Source: Luteibacter rhizovicinus (lineage in GTDB: Bacteria; Pseudomonadota; Gammaproteobacteria; Xanthomonadales; Rhodanobacteraceae). From it: DNA of 64,000 nucleotides. The notes beneath the pieces were generated by a model that saw only the letters and a list, made by a program, of their open reading frames with translations, was not told where the DNA came from and ran no database searches. Of this stretch, positions 8,025-16,661 are shown in pieces; position 1 is the first letter of the stretch, and every line of letters starts with the position of its first letter. The stretch covers positions 248,001 to 312,000 of the forward strand of contig NZ_SMCS01000002.1 of assembly GCF_004342265.1 (NCBI RefSeq), written 5' to 3'. A program made the position numbers and the translations under genes.

Positions 8025-9905
8025 ATGCCACCACACGCCCGAACGGGAGGTCGCCGACCGGAAGCCACGCCGCCGCTCGGTATCCGGGAACGGCTCGGCG
8101 CACTGGCCAACGTGCCACCGTTCATCAAGGCGGTCTGGCAGACCAGTCCCCTGCTGACCATCGAGAACCTGGTCCTGCGCTTGCTCCGCGCGCTGTTGCC
8201 GGTCATCACGCTCTTCGTCGGCAAGCTGATCATCGACGAGGTCACCCACCTCATCGCCGGAGGCGCGCGACACGGCAGCGCGAGCGAATGGCTGGCCAGC
8301 GGCGAACTCGACCGGCTCTGGTGGCTGCTCGCGCTGGAGTTTTCGCTGGCTGTGGTCGCCGATCTGCTGGGGCGTCTGGTTTCGCTGGTGGATTCGCTGC
8401 TCTCCGAACTCTATGCCAACGCGACCAGCGTCCAGCTGATGGAGCACGCCGCGAGCCTCGACCTGGAAGATTTCGAGGACGCCGACCTGCAGGACCGCCT
8501 CGATCGCGCGCGTCGCCAGGTGGCCGGTCGCAGCGGCCTGCTGTCGCAGCTATTCGGGCAGGCTCAGGACATGGTCACCATCGTCAGCTTTGCCGTGGGC
8601 CTGTTCGTCTATGCACCCTGGCTGATTCTGCTGCTGCTCGTGGCGCTGGTGCCTGCCTTCCTTGGCGAAATGCACTTCAACGCGAAGAGCTACGCCGTCA
8701 GCTACGAATGGACGCCGGAACGACGCGAACTCGACTACCTGCGCATGGTGGGAGCGAGCGCGCAGACCGCCAAGGAAGTGAAGAGCTTCGGCCTGAACAA
8801 CTTTCTGATTACCCGTTACCGCGAGCTGTCGAAAGCCATGTACGCGGCGAACCGGAAAATCGCCGTGCGCCGCGCCGCATGGGGCGGGCTTTTCACCACG
8901 ATAGGGACGCTTGGCTACTACGCCGCCTATGCACTGATCGCATGGCGTACGGCACGCGGCGAATTCACCATCGGCGACCTGACCTTCCTGTCCGCGTCGT
9001 TTCGCCGTTTGCGCACGCTTCTGGAAAGCCTGCTCGCCGGTTTCTCGCAACTCGCGGGACAGGCGCTGTATCTGGACGACCTGTTTTCGTTCTTCCGCAT
9101 CCAGCCCGAAATCCACTCGCCCGAGCACCCTCGCCCCTTTCCCGAACCCATTCTTGAAGGCTTCCGTTTCGAAGGCGTGGGTTTCCGCTATCCCGGCGCG
9201 GAGCGCTGGGCGGTACGCGATCTGTCCTTCACGCTTCGCGCGGGCGAAGTGCTTGCGCTGGTCGGCGAAAACGGTGCGGGCAAGACCACCATCGTGAAGT
9301 TACTCTCGCGACTGTACGACCCCGACGAAGGACGCATTCTTCTCGACGGTCATCCGCTCGCCGAATACGACCTGGAAGCACTGCGCTCGCACATCGGCGT
9401 CATCTTCCAGGACTTCGTACGCTATTACCTGCGCGCCTCGGAAAACATCGCGGTGGGCCGTATCGAAGCGCGCGACGACATGCAACGTATCGAGGACGCC
9501 GCCCAACGCAGCCTGGCCGACGACGTCATTGCACGACTACCCAAGGGCTACGAGCAAATGCTCGGCAAGCTGTTCAAGGGTGGCGTCGACCTGTCCGGCG
9601 GCGAGTGGCAGAAGATCGCGATCGCGCGGGCCTACATGCGGGCCGCTCCGCTGCTTGTACTGGACGAACCCACGGCAGCACTCGATGCCCGCTCGGAGTA
9701 TGGCGTTTTCCAGCGATTCAAGGATCTCTCCGAAGGAAAGACCGCAGTCATCATTTCGCATCGCTTCTCGACGGTTCGTATGGCCGATCGCATCCTGGTC
9801 CTCAGCCAGGGTCGAGTCGTCGAAGTCGGTAGCCACGACGAGCTTGTCGCCGCAGGCGGTTATTACGCCGAACTGTTCGAACTGCAGGCCGCGGGTTACC
9901 GCTGA
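8025..9905 (+). CDS. ABC exporter, fused membrane and ATPase domains
   Basis: 626 residues. ATG 8025 follows GGAAG. Residues about 25-360 form a type-1 exporter membrane domain with six helices. The ATPase domain carries Walker A GENGAGKTT at about 414, the signature LSGGE near 523 and Walker [13 protein letters not shown] near 543, with the H-loop in VIISHRFST. The domain order and single-chain build are those of a homodimeric MsbA-like exporter, but the substrate is unknown. The gene is alone on its strand: an AraC regulator lies on the left and the phosphate-type TBDR starts 168 bp on the right. Confidence 0.94.
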   Translation: MPPHARTGGRRPEATPPLGIRERLGALANVPPFIKAVWQTSPLLTIENLVLRLLRALLPVITLFVGKLIIDEVTHLIAGGARHGSASEWLASGELDRLWWLLALEFSLAVVADLLGRLVSLVDSLLSELYANATSVQLMEHAASLDLEDFEDADLQDRLDRARRQVAGRSGLLSQLFGQAQDMVTIVSFAVGLFVYAPWLILLLLVALVPAFLGEMHFNAKSYAVSYEWTPERRELDYLRMVGASAQTAKEVKSFGLNNFLITRYRELSKAMYAANRKIAVRRAAWGGLFTTIGTLGYYAAYALIAWRTARGEFTIGDLTFLSASFRRLRTLLESLLAGFSQLAGQALYLDDLFSFFRIQPEIHSPEHPRPFPEPILEGFRFEGVGFRYPGAERWAVRDLSFTLRAGEVLALVGENGAGKTTIVKLLSRLYDPDEGRILLDGHPLAEYDLEALRSHIGVIFQDFVRYYLRASENIAVGRIEARDDMQRIEDAAQRSLADDVIARLPKGYEQMLGKLFKGGVDLSGGEWQKIAIARAYMRAAPLLVLDEPTAALDARSEYGVFQRFKDLSEGKTAVIISHRFSTVRMADRILVLSQGRVVEVGSHDELVAAGGYYAELFELQAAGYR

Positions 9906-9969
9906 CGCGTAACGAAGAGGAGCCTGTATGCCGGATCCTCTTTGCCTCGAATGTAACGAACGCTAAGGT

Positions 9970-9998
9970 TCGTCACCGGACTGTCACGAAATATACAT
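9970..9998 (+). promoter_or_regulatory. Pho-box-like direct repeats
   Basis: Three 7-base units stand at 11-base intervals: TCGTCAC (9970), CTGTCAC (9981) and TATACAT (9992), split by CGGA and GAAA. The known PhoB box is two CTGTCAT-like 7-mers separated by four bases. The last pair ends 10 bases before a possible -10 element (AAGTAT, 10009-10014), the spacing expected when PhoB replaces -35 recognition. It lies upstream of a TBDR and phytase-like esterase, which fits a phosphate function. Confidence 0.6.
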
Positions 9999-10073
9999 TC
10001 CACGGTGAAAGTATCGCCCCCTTAACAGCCTGGCGCATTCGAGCGTCGGCGCTCGACTATCAGGGGACGATAC

Positions 10074-12413
10074 GTGCCGAAGAAATCATTGCTTGCGCTT
10101 GCACTGGGCGTGGCGCTATCGAGCACCGCATGGGCTACGCCCGGCGACAACACCGATATCGACACGGAGGGCACGGCGAAGCCGGCGGCTGTCGATCTCG
10201 ATGCCGTATCGGTCATCGGTACGGGCGAGTCGCGGCAAGTGCAGCGCGTGCGCCCGAAAGACCTGGCCGTTCTCCCGCCCGGCACCAGCGTGCAGAAAGC
10301 GCTCAACATTCTTCCGGGCGTCAATGCCCAGTCGGTCGACGCGCTCGGACTCAACGAGCAGTCGCTGACCATGAGTCTGCGCGGCTTCAACTCCACGCGC
10401 CTCGGCTACACGCTCGACGGCCTGCCGCTGGGCGATAGCGCGTACAACAATTACAACGGCCTCAGCATCAGCCGCGCGTTGATCTCCGAGAACCTGGGCG
10501 GCGCGGCACTTGCCGGCGGCATCGGCGCGCTGGGCACCGCATCCACCAGCGACCTCGGCGGCACGGTGGAATACACGACGAACGATCCCGCGAAAACGAT
10601 GGGCGCACGCGTCAGCCAGACCTTCGGCAGCGACAACACGAAACGCTCCTTCGCCCGTTTCGACACCGGCGAGCACAACGGATTCTCGATGTACTTGTCC
10701 GGCATGCGCGCCACGTCGGACCTCTGGGCCGACCAGGGCGCGTACAACGAATCGACCAACAAGCAGTTCAACGGCAAGGCCGTCTACGACTTCGCCGGTG
10801 GCCGCATCACCGGCTTCGTCGATACGTCGCGCATGTCGCAGGCCGACAATTTCTATCTCTCCAAGAGCGAACTCGCGCGCGGGCTTGGCTGGGACTGGGG
10901 CGGTTATGCACCGGACTGGAAAAAAGCCGTAGGCAAGGCGTACTGCAATACCGCGACGCTCAACGCCAGACTTTGCGACAGCAGCGGCGCCGACAAGGAT
11001 GCCGATGGCGCGTTCACCGCAGGCCAGATCCTCCGGTCGGACGACCTGTATTACCTCGCCGGCGACTTCTTTCCGACCGACACCGTCACGATCCACGCTC
11101 AGGTCTATCACCACGAAGACGCGGGCGAAGGGCACAACTGGACCAGCGGCACATGGTCCAACAAGAGTCAGCCGAACCAACTGCCAATCGCCTTCCGCAA
11201 TACGCTCTATGGCATCAACCGCACGGGCGCCGTACTGTCCGCGAGCTGGGACATCGGCATGCATCATGTCGAAGGCGGCGTCTGGTACGAAAACAATAAC
11301 AACACATCGTCCCGCTACACGAGCAACGTCACCGGCCCGCGCGATCTGAGCGGCCCGGCTACCGGCCAACCCGATAACGGCGTATTCGCGCAGCGAACGC
11401 TGGTGATCACACGCCAGGCCTATTTGCAGGACACGATGAAGTTCTTCGACGATCGCCTCACCGTCGACGCGGGCGTGAAAAGCCCGCACTCGTCGGCTGC
11501 CGCGCAGGCGCTGCCGGGCATCGCGAAAACACCCATCTCGCCCACGTCGAACAATCAGTTCTCGACGGGAAAACTGTCGGCCAGCAAGGCGTTCCTCCCC
11601 GAGGCCGGTGTGCGTTACCAGATTGCGAAAGGCCAGGAAGCGTTCGTCAGCTATGCCCAGAACATCGCCATGTTCCAGGGCGGCCCGAAGCTCGGCCCGC
11701 AAGCTGTCAGCCAGTCAACATGGGATAGCCAGGGCAATCTGCAACCGGAGAAATCGCGTTCGCTCGAAGCCGGATACCGGCTCGACCGCGACATGTACCA
11801 GGCCTCTGTCGCTGCATACAAAGTGCGCTTCGACAATCGCCTGCTCCAGTACAACCCATGCGACTCGCGCCAGGCCGTCGGCCCGACCTGCGGCAACCGC
11901 TTCTACAACGTCGGCGGCGTCGACAGCCACGGTGTGGAACTGACCTTCGTCTGGACGCCGGTCAGCTACTTCCAGTGGTACAACTCCGCGTCGTTCAATC
12001 GATCGACCTATGCGAACGATTATGTGCAAGGCGGTGTCGTCCAGCACACGAAGGGCAAGATCCAGACCGATACGCCGAACAAGCTCTTCGCAAGCGAAGT
12101 CAGCTTCAACTACGGTGGCTGGTTTGCCTCGCTACGCGGCAAATACACAGGCAAGCGTTATTACACATACACGAACGATCAGGGCTTCGGCGGCTTCACC
12201 GTGCTCGATCTCGGCGCGGGTTACGACTTCGGTGCCACGGAGTTCGCGAAAGACGTCCGGCTCTCGTTCAATGTCACGAACCTGACCGACAAACGCTACG
12301 CCAGCAACCTCGACTCAAGCGCGTTCCTGCCGAGCGATCCGGCCGGCACCACGTATGTGTTCCACGGGTCGGCACCGACTCAGGTGTTCGGCACGCTCGA
12401 CATCCGGTTCTGA
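10074..12413 (+). CDS. TonB-dependent receptor of predicted phosphate-starvation operon
   Basis: 779 residues from a GTG at 10074 preceded by AGGGGA. The signal peptide is MPKKSLLALALGVALSSTAWA. The plug (about residues 40-180) includes VSVIGTGESRQVQRV, LNILPGVNAQSVDALGLNEQS, LRGFNSTRLGYTLDGLPLGD and a glycine-rich ASTSDLGGTVEYTT segment. A beta barrel ends in LDIRF, with the near-terminal LSFNVTNLTDKRYAS typical of the family. The next gene starts 2 bp after the stop, suggesting coupled translation with the phytase-like enzyme. With the Pho-box-like site this suggests uptake of a phosphorylated compound. The ligand is inferred only. Confidence 0.92.
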   Translation: MPKKSLLALALGVALSSTAWATPGDNTDIDTEGTAKPAAVDLDAVSVIGTGESRQVQRVRPKDLAVLPPGTSVQKALNILPGVNAQSVDALGLNEQSLTMSLRGFNSTRLGYTLDGLPLGDSAYNNYNGLSISRALISENLGGAALAGGIGALGTASTSDLGGTVEYTTNDPAKTMGARVSQTFGSDNTKRSFARFDTGEHNGFSMYLSGMRATSDLWADQGAYNESTNKQFNGKAVYDFAGGRITGFVDTSRMSQADNFYLSKSELARGLGWDWGGYAPDWKKAVGKAYCNTATLNARLCDSSGADKDADGAFTAGQILRSDDLYYLAGDFFPTDTVTIHAQVYHHEDAGEGHNWTSGTWSNKSQPNQLPIAFRNTLYGINRTGAVLSASWDIGMHHVEGGVWYENNNNTSSRYTSNVTGPRDLSGPATGQPDNGVFAQRTLVITRQAYLQDTMKFFDDRLTVDAGVKSPHSSAAAQALPGIAKTPISPTSNNQFSTGKLSASKAFLPEAGVRYQIAKGQEAFVSYAQNIAMFQGGPKLGPQAVSQSTWDSQGNLQPEKSRSLEAGYRLDRDMYQASVAAYKVRFDNRLLQYNPCDSRQAVGPTCGNRFYNVGGVDSHGVELTFVWTPVSYFQWYNSASFNRSTYANDYVQGGVVQHTKGKIQTDTPNKLFASEVSFNYGGWFASLRGKYTGKRYYTYTNDQGFGGFTVLDLGAGYDFGATEFAKDVRLSFNVTNLTDKRYASNLDSSAFLPSDPAGTTYVFHGSAPTQVFGTLDIRF

Positions 12414-12415
12414 GG

Positions 12416-13936
12416 ATGCGCGCGATCGCTACGATCATCGTTTCGCTTGCGCTCCTGCCGGCCCTTGCGGCCGGCGTGGAGTTCGACACACCGCACCTGA
12501 GCAACGCGAAGGGGAAGGTGTCGGTCGAACTGGGCGGACAACGCTTCGTGAACCATGGACTCGTCGGTGCGGGCCGCCTTTCGGCAGGCACCGTCGACTT
12601 CATGGGTGACACGCTGGGCTCGTTCTCTTCGCTCGCCATCGACAAGGCGAGCTGGAAACGCGTCGGCGATCGGTACGAAGGGGTGATGTGGACGCTCCCC
12701 GATCGCGGCCGCAACGATCCCGGCGCGGGCCTGTTTTACGACTACGCCGCGCGGCTGCATCGCTTCCGCGTACGCGTCAGGCCGTATACGGGCAAGCCGC
12801 TTCCCGCCGATCGCGCGTCGCAACGCCAGGTCGACATCGTCCCCGATGGCGGGATCGAGTTGCGCGACTTCAGGGGTACGCCGTTCACCGGCGCGGACCC
12901 CGGCACAGGCACCCTCGTCGAGAACGGCATCACGCTACCCTCTCCGGCTAGCGGCACCGGCGCGGGGAAAGTATCGATCGACGCCGAGTCCCTGCAGTTC
13001 ACGCAGGACGGCGGCTTCTATGTCGGCGACGAGTATTCGGCCAGCGTGTTCCATTTCGACCCGAAGGGCCGGTTGACCGGCGTGATCGTACCGCCCGCCG
13101 CCGTGACGCCGCGTCGCGACGGGCGTATCGATTTCAACTCGCTCACACCGCCGCAGACGGGGCGACGCAACAACCAGGGCGTCGAAGGCATGTCGCTTTC
13201 GCCCCATGGCACACGCCTCTTCGTCGCCTTGCAAAGCGCACTGTTGCAGGACTCCGCTACCGGTGACGCGAGCGGACGCGCCGACACGCGAGTCATTGTC
13301 TACGACGTCGCCAACAATCCCGTACCGGCACAACCCATCGCGCACTACGTCGTCCAGCTTCCGACCTACAACGACGCAGGCAAAGGCAAGCCAGCCAACC
13401 GGACCGCGGCACAAAGCGAAATCCGCGCGATCAACGGGCATCAGTTCCTGATGCTCTCGCGCGACGGGAATGGGTTGGGTACCGACAACGACAAGCCCAT
13501 CGTCTACAAGAGTGTCCTTCTCGTCGATACGGACGGCGCCACCAATCTTGCCGGCACAGCGTATGAAACCGATACGACGCCCGTGCTGCGCGCAGCCGAC
13601 AGCATCGTATTGAAGGCCGATATCGTTCCCGCGCACTGGGTCGAACTCATCAATATGCTTGCGCCGGCGCAGCTTGGCCGCTTCGGGATGAACGTCGCGA
13701 CCACACCGAAGAACCAGCCAACGACGCTTTCCGAAAAATGGGAAGCCATGGACCTCGTGTCCGTGAGAGATGCGTCACACCCGGACGACTATCTGTTGTT
13801 CGTCGGTAACGACAATGACTTTATCGCTCGCCACTGTGTCATGCAGGGACAGGCCTGCGATTCGACCTTCGATAACGACAACATGATTCTGGTGTACCGC
13901 CTTACCTTGCCCACGATGCAACGTAGCGGTCGCTAG
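12416..13936 (+). CDS. Secreted phytase-like esterase
   Basis: 506 residues from ATG 12416, with signal peptide MRAIATIIVSLALLPALAAG. The body matches the family called esterase-like activity of phytase (Pfam phytase-like beta propeller). Recognisable pieces are YEGVMWTLPDRGRNDPG, IDAESLQFTQDGGFYVGDEYS, GVEGMSLSPHGTRLFVALQSALLQD and the acidic DYLLFVGNDNDFI near the end. Members are exported propeller proteins proposed to hydrolyse phosphoesters; some pair with TBDRs. It lies 2 bp after the TBDR stop and 31 bp before the next secreted protein. Phytate as substrate is a hypothesis. Confidence 0.86.
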   Translation: MRAIATIIVSLALLPALAAGVEFDTPHLSNAKGKVSVELGGQRFVNHGLVGAGRLSAGTVDFMGDTLGSFSSLAIDKASWKRVGDRYEGVMWTLPDRGRNDPGAGLFYDYAARLHRFRVRVRPYTGKPLPADRASQRQVDIVPDGGIELRDFRGTPFTGADPGTGTLVENGITLPSPASGTGAGKVSIDAESLQFTQDGGFYVGDEYSASVFHFDPKGRLTGVIVPPAAVTPRRDGRIDFNSLTPPQTGRRNNQGVEGMSLSPHGTRLFVALQSALLQDSATGDASGRADTRVIVYDVANNPVPAQPIAHYVVQLPTYNDAGKGKPANRTAAQSEIRAINGHQFLMLSRDGNGLGTDNDKPIVYKSVLLVDTDGATNLAGTAYETDTTPVLRAADSIVLKADIVPAHWVELINMLAPAQLGRFGMNVATTPKNQPTTLSEKWEAMDLVSVRDASHPDDYLLFVGNDNDFIARHCVMQGQACDSTFDNDNMILVYRLTLPTMQRSGR

Positions 13937-13967
13937 TACACGGAACCCAACCAGCGAGGCAACGCGC

Positions 13968-14852
13968 ATGAAGAAGTCGTTCGTCAGTACGTTCGTCGTG
14001 GCCGCCGTTCTCGGCACCGCCTGCGCCCATGCAGCCAATGCACCGGCCGCGGTCGACAGCAAGGAATACAAGGTACTTCTCGATCCCTCGCGCTTCGCGA
14101 GCAATCCGTCGTCGGCTGCAAGCAGCCTGCTTGGCGACCTTTCCGTCCGTCTTTCGCAACTGGCCTTCGACAAGACCGTGTCGGGCGGCTTTTCGGTGGA
14201 CAAGCGGGATAACGTCGCCTACTACGACACGGCGGGCACCTGCGTCGTGCGCGGCAATAACTACGCGGTCCGGACGCGCAGCGGCGGCGACTCCGACATC
14301 CAGTTCAAGTTCTCGCATCCGGACGAAGAACTTTCGGCGGCAACGCTGGTTACCGGCACGGGCAAGAACAAGAGCACGAAGCTGGAGACCGACGTCGGCC
14401 CGGCCAGCCTTGTCTATTCGCATTCCACCAAACAGGACCCGGCCACGACCGGTGCCCCGACCACCGTCGCCGACCTGATTACGCAGTTCTCGGGTGCCTC
14501 GACGCTGTCCTCATACAAGACGCAGGCACTGGTACCCGTCAACGGCCTGGACATCGTCCAGCAGGAATACACCGGACCGGTGTCCGATCTGGGACAGTCC
14601 GATGCGGAGTTCACGCTGACGCTGTGGTACGTCGGCGGCAGCAGCGCTCCCGCTCTTGCCGAGCTGTCCTACAAAGTGAAAGCCGACTCCAGCGCCTATT
14701 TCACGACGCCCGTGCTCACACGCTCGCAGACCCTGCTCAAGGCAATGAGTACGCTCGACGGCTGGATGCTCAGCCCGTCGACGACGAAGACAGCGTGGGT
14801 ATACAACTATCGCTCGGCCGCGTATCCGAACGGATTCTGCAGCGGCACCTGA
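13968..14852 (+). CDS. Secreted protein of unknown function, possibly CYTH/TTM-like
   Basis: 294 residues with signal peptide MKKSFVSTFVVAAVLGTACAHA. I do not recognise a family with certainty. The order NVAYYDTAGTCVVRGNNYAVRTRSG, followed by IQFKFSHPDEELS and LETDVG, resembles the strand pattern YYDT...L...G..LR.R...K of CYTH (triphosphate tunnel) proteins. The usual N-terminal ExExK motif is absent: the corresponding place reads SKEYKVLLD. If the fold is right, binding of a phosphate-rich ligand would fit the operon. It follows the phytase-like gene by 31 bp, likely the third gene of the operon. Confidence 0.75.
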   Translation: MKKSFVSTFVVAAVLGTACAHAANAPAAVDSKEYKVLLDPSRFASNPSSAASSLLGDLSVRLSQLAFDKTVSGGFSVDKRDNVAYYDTAGTCVVRGNNYAVRTRSGGDSDIQFKFSHPDEELSAATLVTGTGKNKSTKLETDVGPASLVYSHSTKQDPATTGAPTTVADLITQFSGASTLSSYKTQALVPVNGLDIVQQEYTGPVSDLGQSDAEFTLTLWYVGGSSAPALAELSYKVKADSSAYFTTPVLTRSQTLLKAMSTLDGWMLSPSTTKTAWVYNYRSAAYPNGFCSGT

Positions 14853-14864
14853 TGCGACAGCCGC

Positions 14865-14896
14865 GGACATGTGGGAGCTTGCGCTCCTACATGTCC
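14865..14896. repeat. Palindromic repeat / possible bidirectional terminator
   Basis: Arms GGACATGTGGGAGC and GCTCCTACATGTCC pair over 14 bp (one wobble) around a 4-base loop. It sits between convergent genes and overlaps the last codons of the DUF4239 gene. The core GGGAGC...GCTCCTAC is shared with repeats at 29758, 39556 and 54381. Confidence 0.75.
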
Positions 14897-15672
14897 GTCA
14901 TGGCGGCCCGCGCGTCGATCACTGCTTGCTGCGATACGCGAACCGCTCCGCGCGTTGGCTGATCGAGGTCGATAATCAGCATGCCGGCCAGCGTCAGCAA
15001 CACGAACAGCATCGTCGTCGACCAGCGCATCCGCCCTTTTTCCCAACCGACCAGCGTCGCCACCACTACCGCATAAAGCAGTAGCAGCACGAGCACGAGC
15101 ACGCGACGCGGCACATGGGCGGCACGGGCCGCCTTCCGCGACGCCGCCAGATCGAATGTCTCGTTGACGGTCGATATCACCGAAGCGGCAAGTGCCGTGC
15201 CACGAACGGGCTCCAGTCCACCAGTCATGGTGGACCAGATGCGTGTCTGCAAGGCACTGGTGCGGGCGTAACTGGCCGCTTCCGCCTCGTCGGTCGGCGC
15301 ACTGCCATAGACGACGCGCTCGTCCGCATAGGTTCGCAGCAAGGGATTGAGTGCCTCTCGGGTATCGGCATCCAGCAGCTGCGTTCGCAGCCATGTGGTC
15401 CCGATCGCATTGCCTTCGGCGACGACCAGCTCGCGACGCGCGTCGTACCGATTCAGACTCATCGAGAACGTAAAGCTCACCAGTAGCGCAAGCAGTCCGA
15501 GGACGGTCGTCAGCGTAAATCCGTCCGAAGCCGGCTCCGTGGCGTCCGCCCCGCGAAGGCGGCTGCGCGCCAGCAGGCCGAGCTCCCTGGCTGCAACAAG
15601 AGCCGCCAGCACCACCAGGCCGAAAAGCCAGAGCGCCCAGTCGATATCCGCACCGTCGCTTCCTGGCATCAA
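14887..15672 (-). CDS. DUF4239 (bestrophin-like) membrane protein
   Basis: 261 residues. Two hydrophobic segments flank the N-terminal part (WALWLFGLVVLAALVAARELGLL, then TTVLGLLALLVSFTFSMSLNRYDARRELVVAEGNAIGTTWLR), and two more lie near the C-terminus (VLVLVLLLLYAVVVATLVG; MLFVLLTLAGMLIID). The motif FSMSLNRYDARRxLVVxEANAIGTTWLR is the signature of DUF4239. Function unknown; the family is sometimes called bestrophin-like because of fold prediction. Its start overlaps the stop of the upstream lipoprotein gene, so the two are cotranscribed. Confidence 0.88.
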   Translation of the reverse strand: MMPGSDGADIDWALWLFGLVVLAALVAARELGLLARSRLRGADATEPASDGFTLTTVLGLLALLVSFTFSMSLNRYDARRELVVAEGNAIGTTWLRTQLLDADTREALNPLLRTYADERVVYGSAPTDEAEAASYARTSALQTRIWSTMTGGLEPVRGTALAASVISTVNETFDLAASRKAARAAHVPRRVLVLVLLLLYAVVVATLVGWEKGRMRWSTTMLFVLLTLAGMLIIDLDQPTRGAVRVSQQAVIDARAAMTDM

Positions 15673-16148
15673 TAGTGATCCTGTCGCTGGATAAGGATAT
15701 CGACCGTGCGCGGCGCGCCATCGACGACGAGTTCGAGCCGGATGGTCGATTCCCGACCAAGCGCGTCCACCGCTTTCTTACCGGACGGAAATTCCCAATG
15801 CAAATTCAGCACCTGGGGCTGTGTGATCGCCACACCTTCGTACTCATGGTCATGGGGAGGGTAGCTCTGCCCCTGCAGGATCCAGCTGGCCCGCGTCAGG
15901 CTCACGGCATGCTTTCCGGGATTGACCGTGATCGCCGGATGCAGGGTGATGTCCGACTTGCTCACGACCAGGACCGGCATGGAAACACGCCAGTCGTAAC
16001 CACCCAATACGTAATTGCCATCGGCGCTCTCGATCCAGCCTTGCGGGGCATAGACCTGCTGACGCAATGCACACGCGCTCACCATGGCAAGCGAAAGCGC
16101 CAGTACGGCGCAGAAGAGCAAACGAAGAAGCCGCGGGTGTCCGGTCAT
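15669..16148 (-). CDS. Putative lipoprotein
   Basis: 159 residues. The signal peptide ends in a lipobox (LAMVSAC), predicting lipid attachment at Cys26. The mature part is soluble with no motif I recognise; it has a short His-rich piece (PPHDHEYEG) and many beta-strand-like stretches. Its stop overlaps the start of the DUF4239 gene, which suggests a two-gene unit at the envelope. Function unknown. Confidence 0.82.
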   Translation of the reverse strand: MTGHPRLLRLLFCAVLALSLAMVSACALRQQVYAPQGWIESADGNYVLGGYDWRVSMPVLVVSKSDITLHPAITVNPGKHAVSLTRASWILQGQSYPPHDHEYEGVAITQPQVLNLHWEFPSGKKAVDALGRESTIRLELVVDGAPRTVDILIQRQDHY

Positions 16149-16661
16149 ACAGTAAGAGTTGCCTCCCCCAGAACTGCCGGCCAGCGCAGTTGTTCGGGTC
16201 CGCCCCCGGTAGAAGTACCTAGGCTGCCCGTTGGCATCGATTTAGCACGATCCAGTCGCAACCTTCCGCGAGACGGATCAAAGCCTTCGGGAAGGAGGCC
16301 CGGGACGTATTATTTTGATCTTTTTCTTATGCCATTTGGCACCCCCGTCCGGGCGCCCGGCGCGGCAGCGCAAGAGGTCTTTAGATCGACATAAATACGG
16401 CATTTATCCCTACAAACTGTTGCGTAGCAACACGTCGAAAAGACGTCTGGACGGCCGTACTTTCTTGTCGCGATGCGGCTAGACACAAACAAATTTGTGC
16501 TGTAAACCATCTCACTAGCCTATTTGGATCGTGACAAATAGGTGTTTCACAGGTGACGGTTCCGGGTACGCGCTTTGGCAGCGAGGGGGAAGTCATGCCT
16601 TTCGTTTCCGCGGCTCGGCTACCGCATCGTTTCGGGGGCTTTGACTTACATCGGGGAAGGC
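16149..16661. promoter_or_regulatory. Long AT-rich leader with serial dyad symmetries
   Basis: No gene is supported in these 513 bases before the Oar-like receptor; base composition is clearly lower in GC than around it from about 16300. Five short inverted repeats follow one another: ATAAAT-5-ATTTAT (16391-16407), TGTTGC-3-GCAACA (16418-16432), ACGTC-5-GACGT (16432-16446), CACAAA-4-TTTGTG (16484-16499) and CCTATTTG-8-CAAATAGG (16519-16542). They may be operator sites or hairpins of a structured leader. Confidence 0.6.

Noticed and set aside
10116-11702. 528-codon minus-strand frame
   Set aside because: Antisense to the TBDR at 10074, whose signal peptide, plug and terminal motif are all clear.
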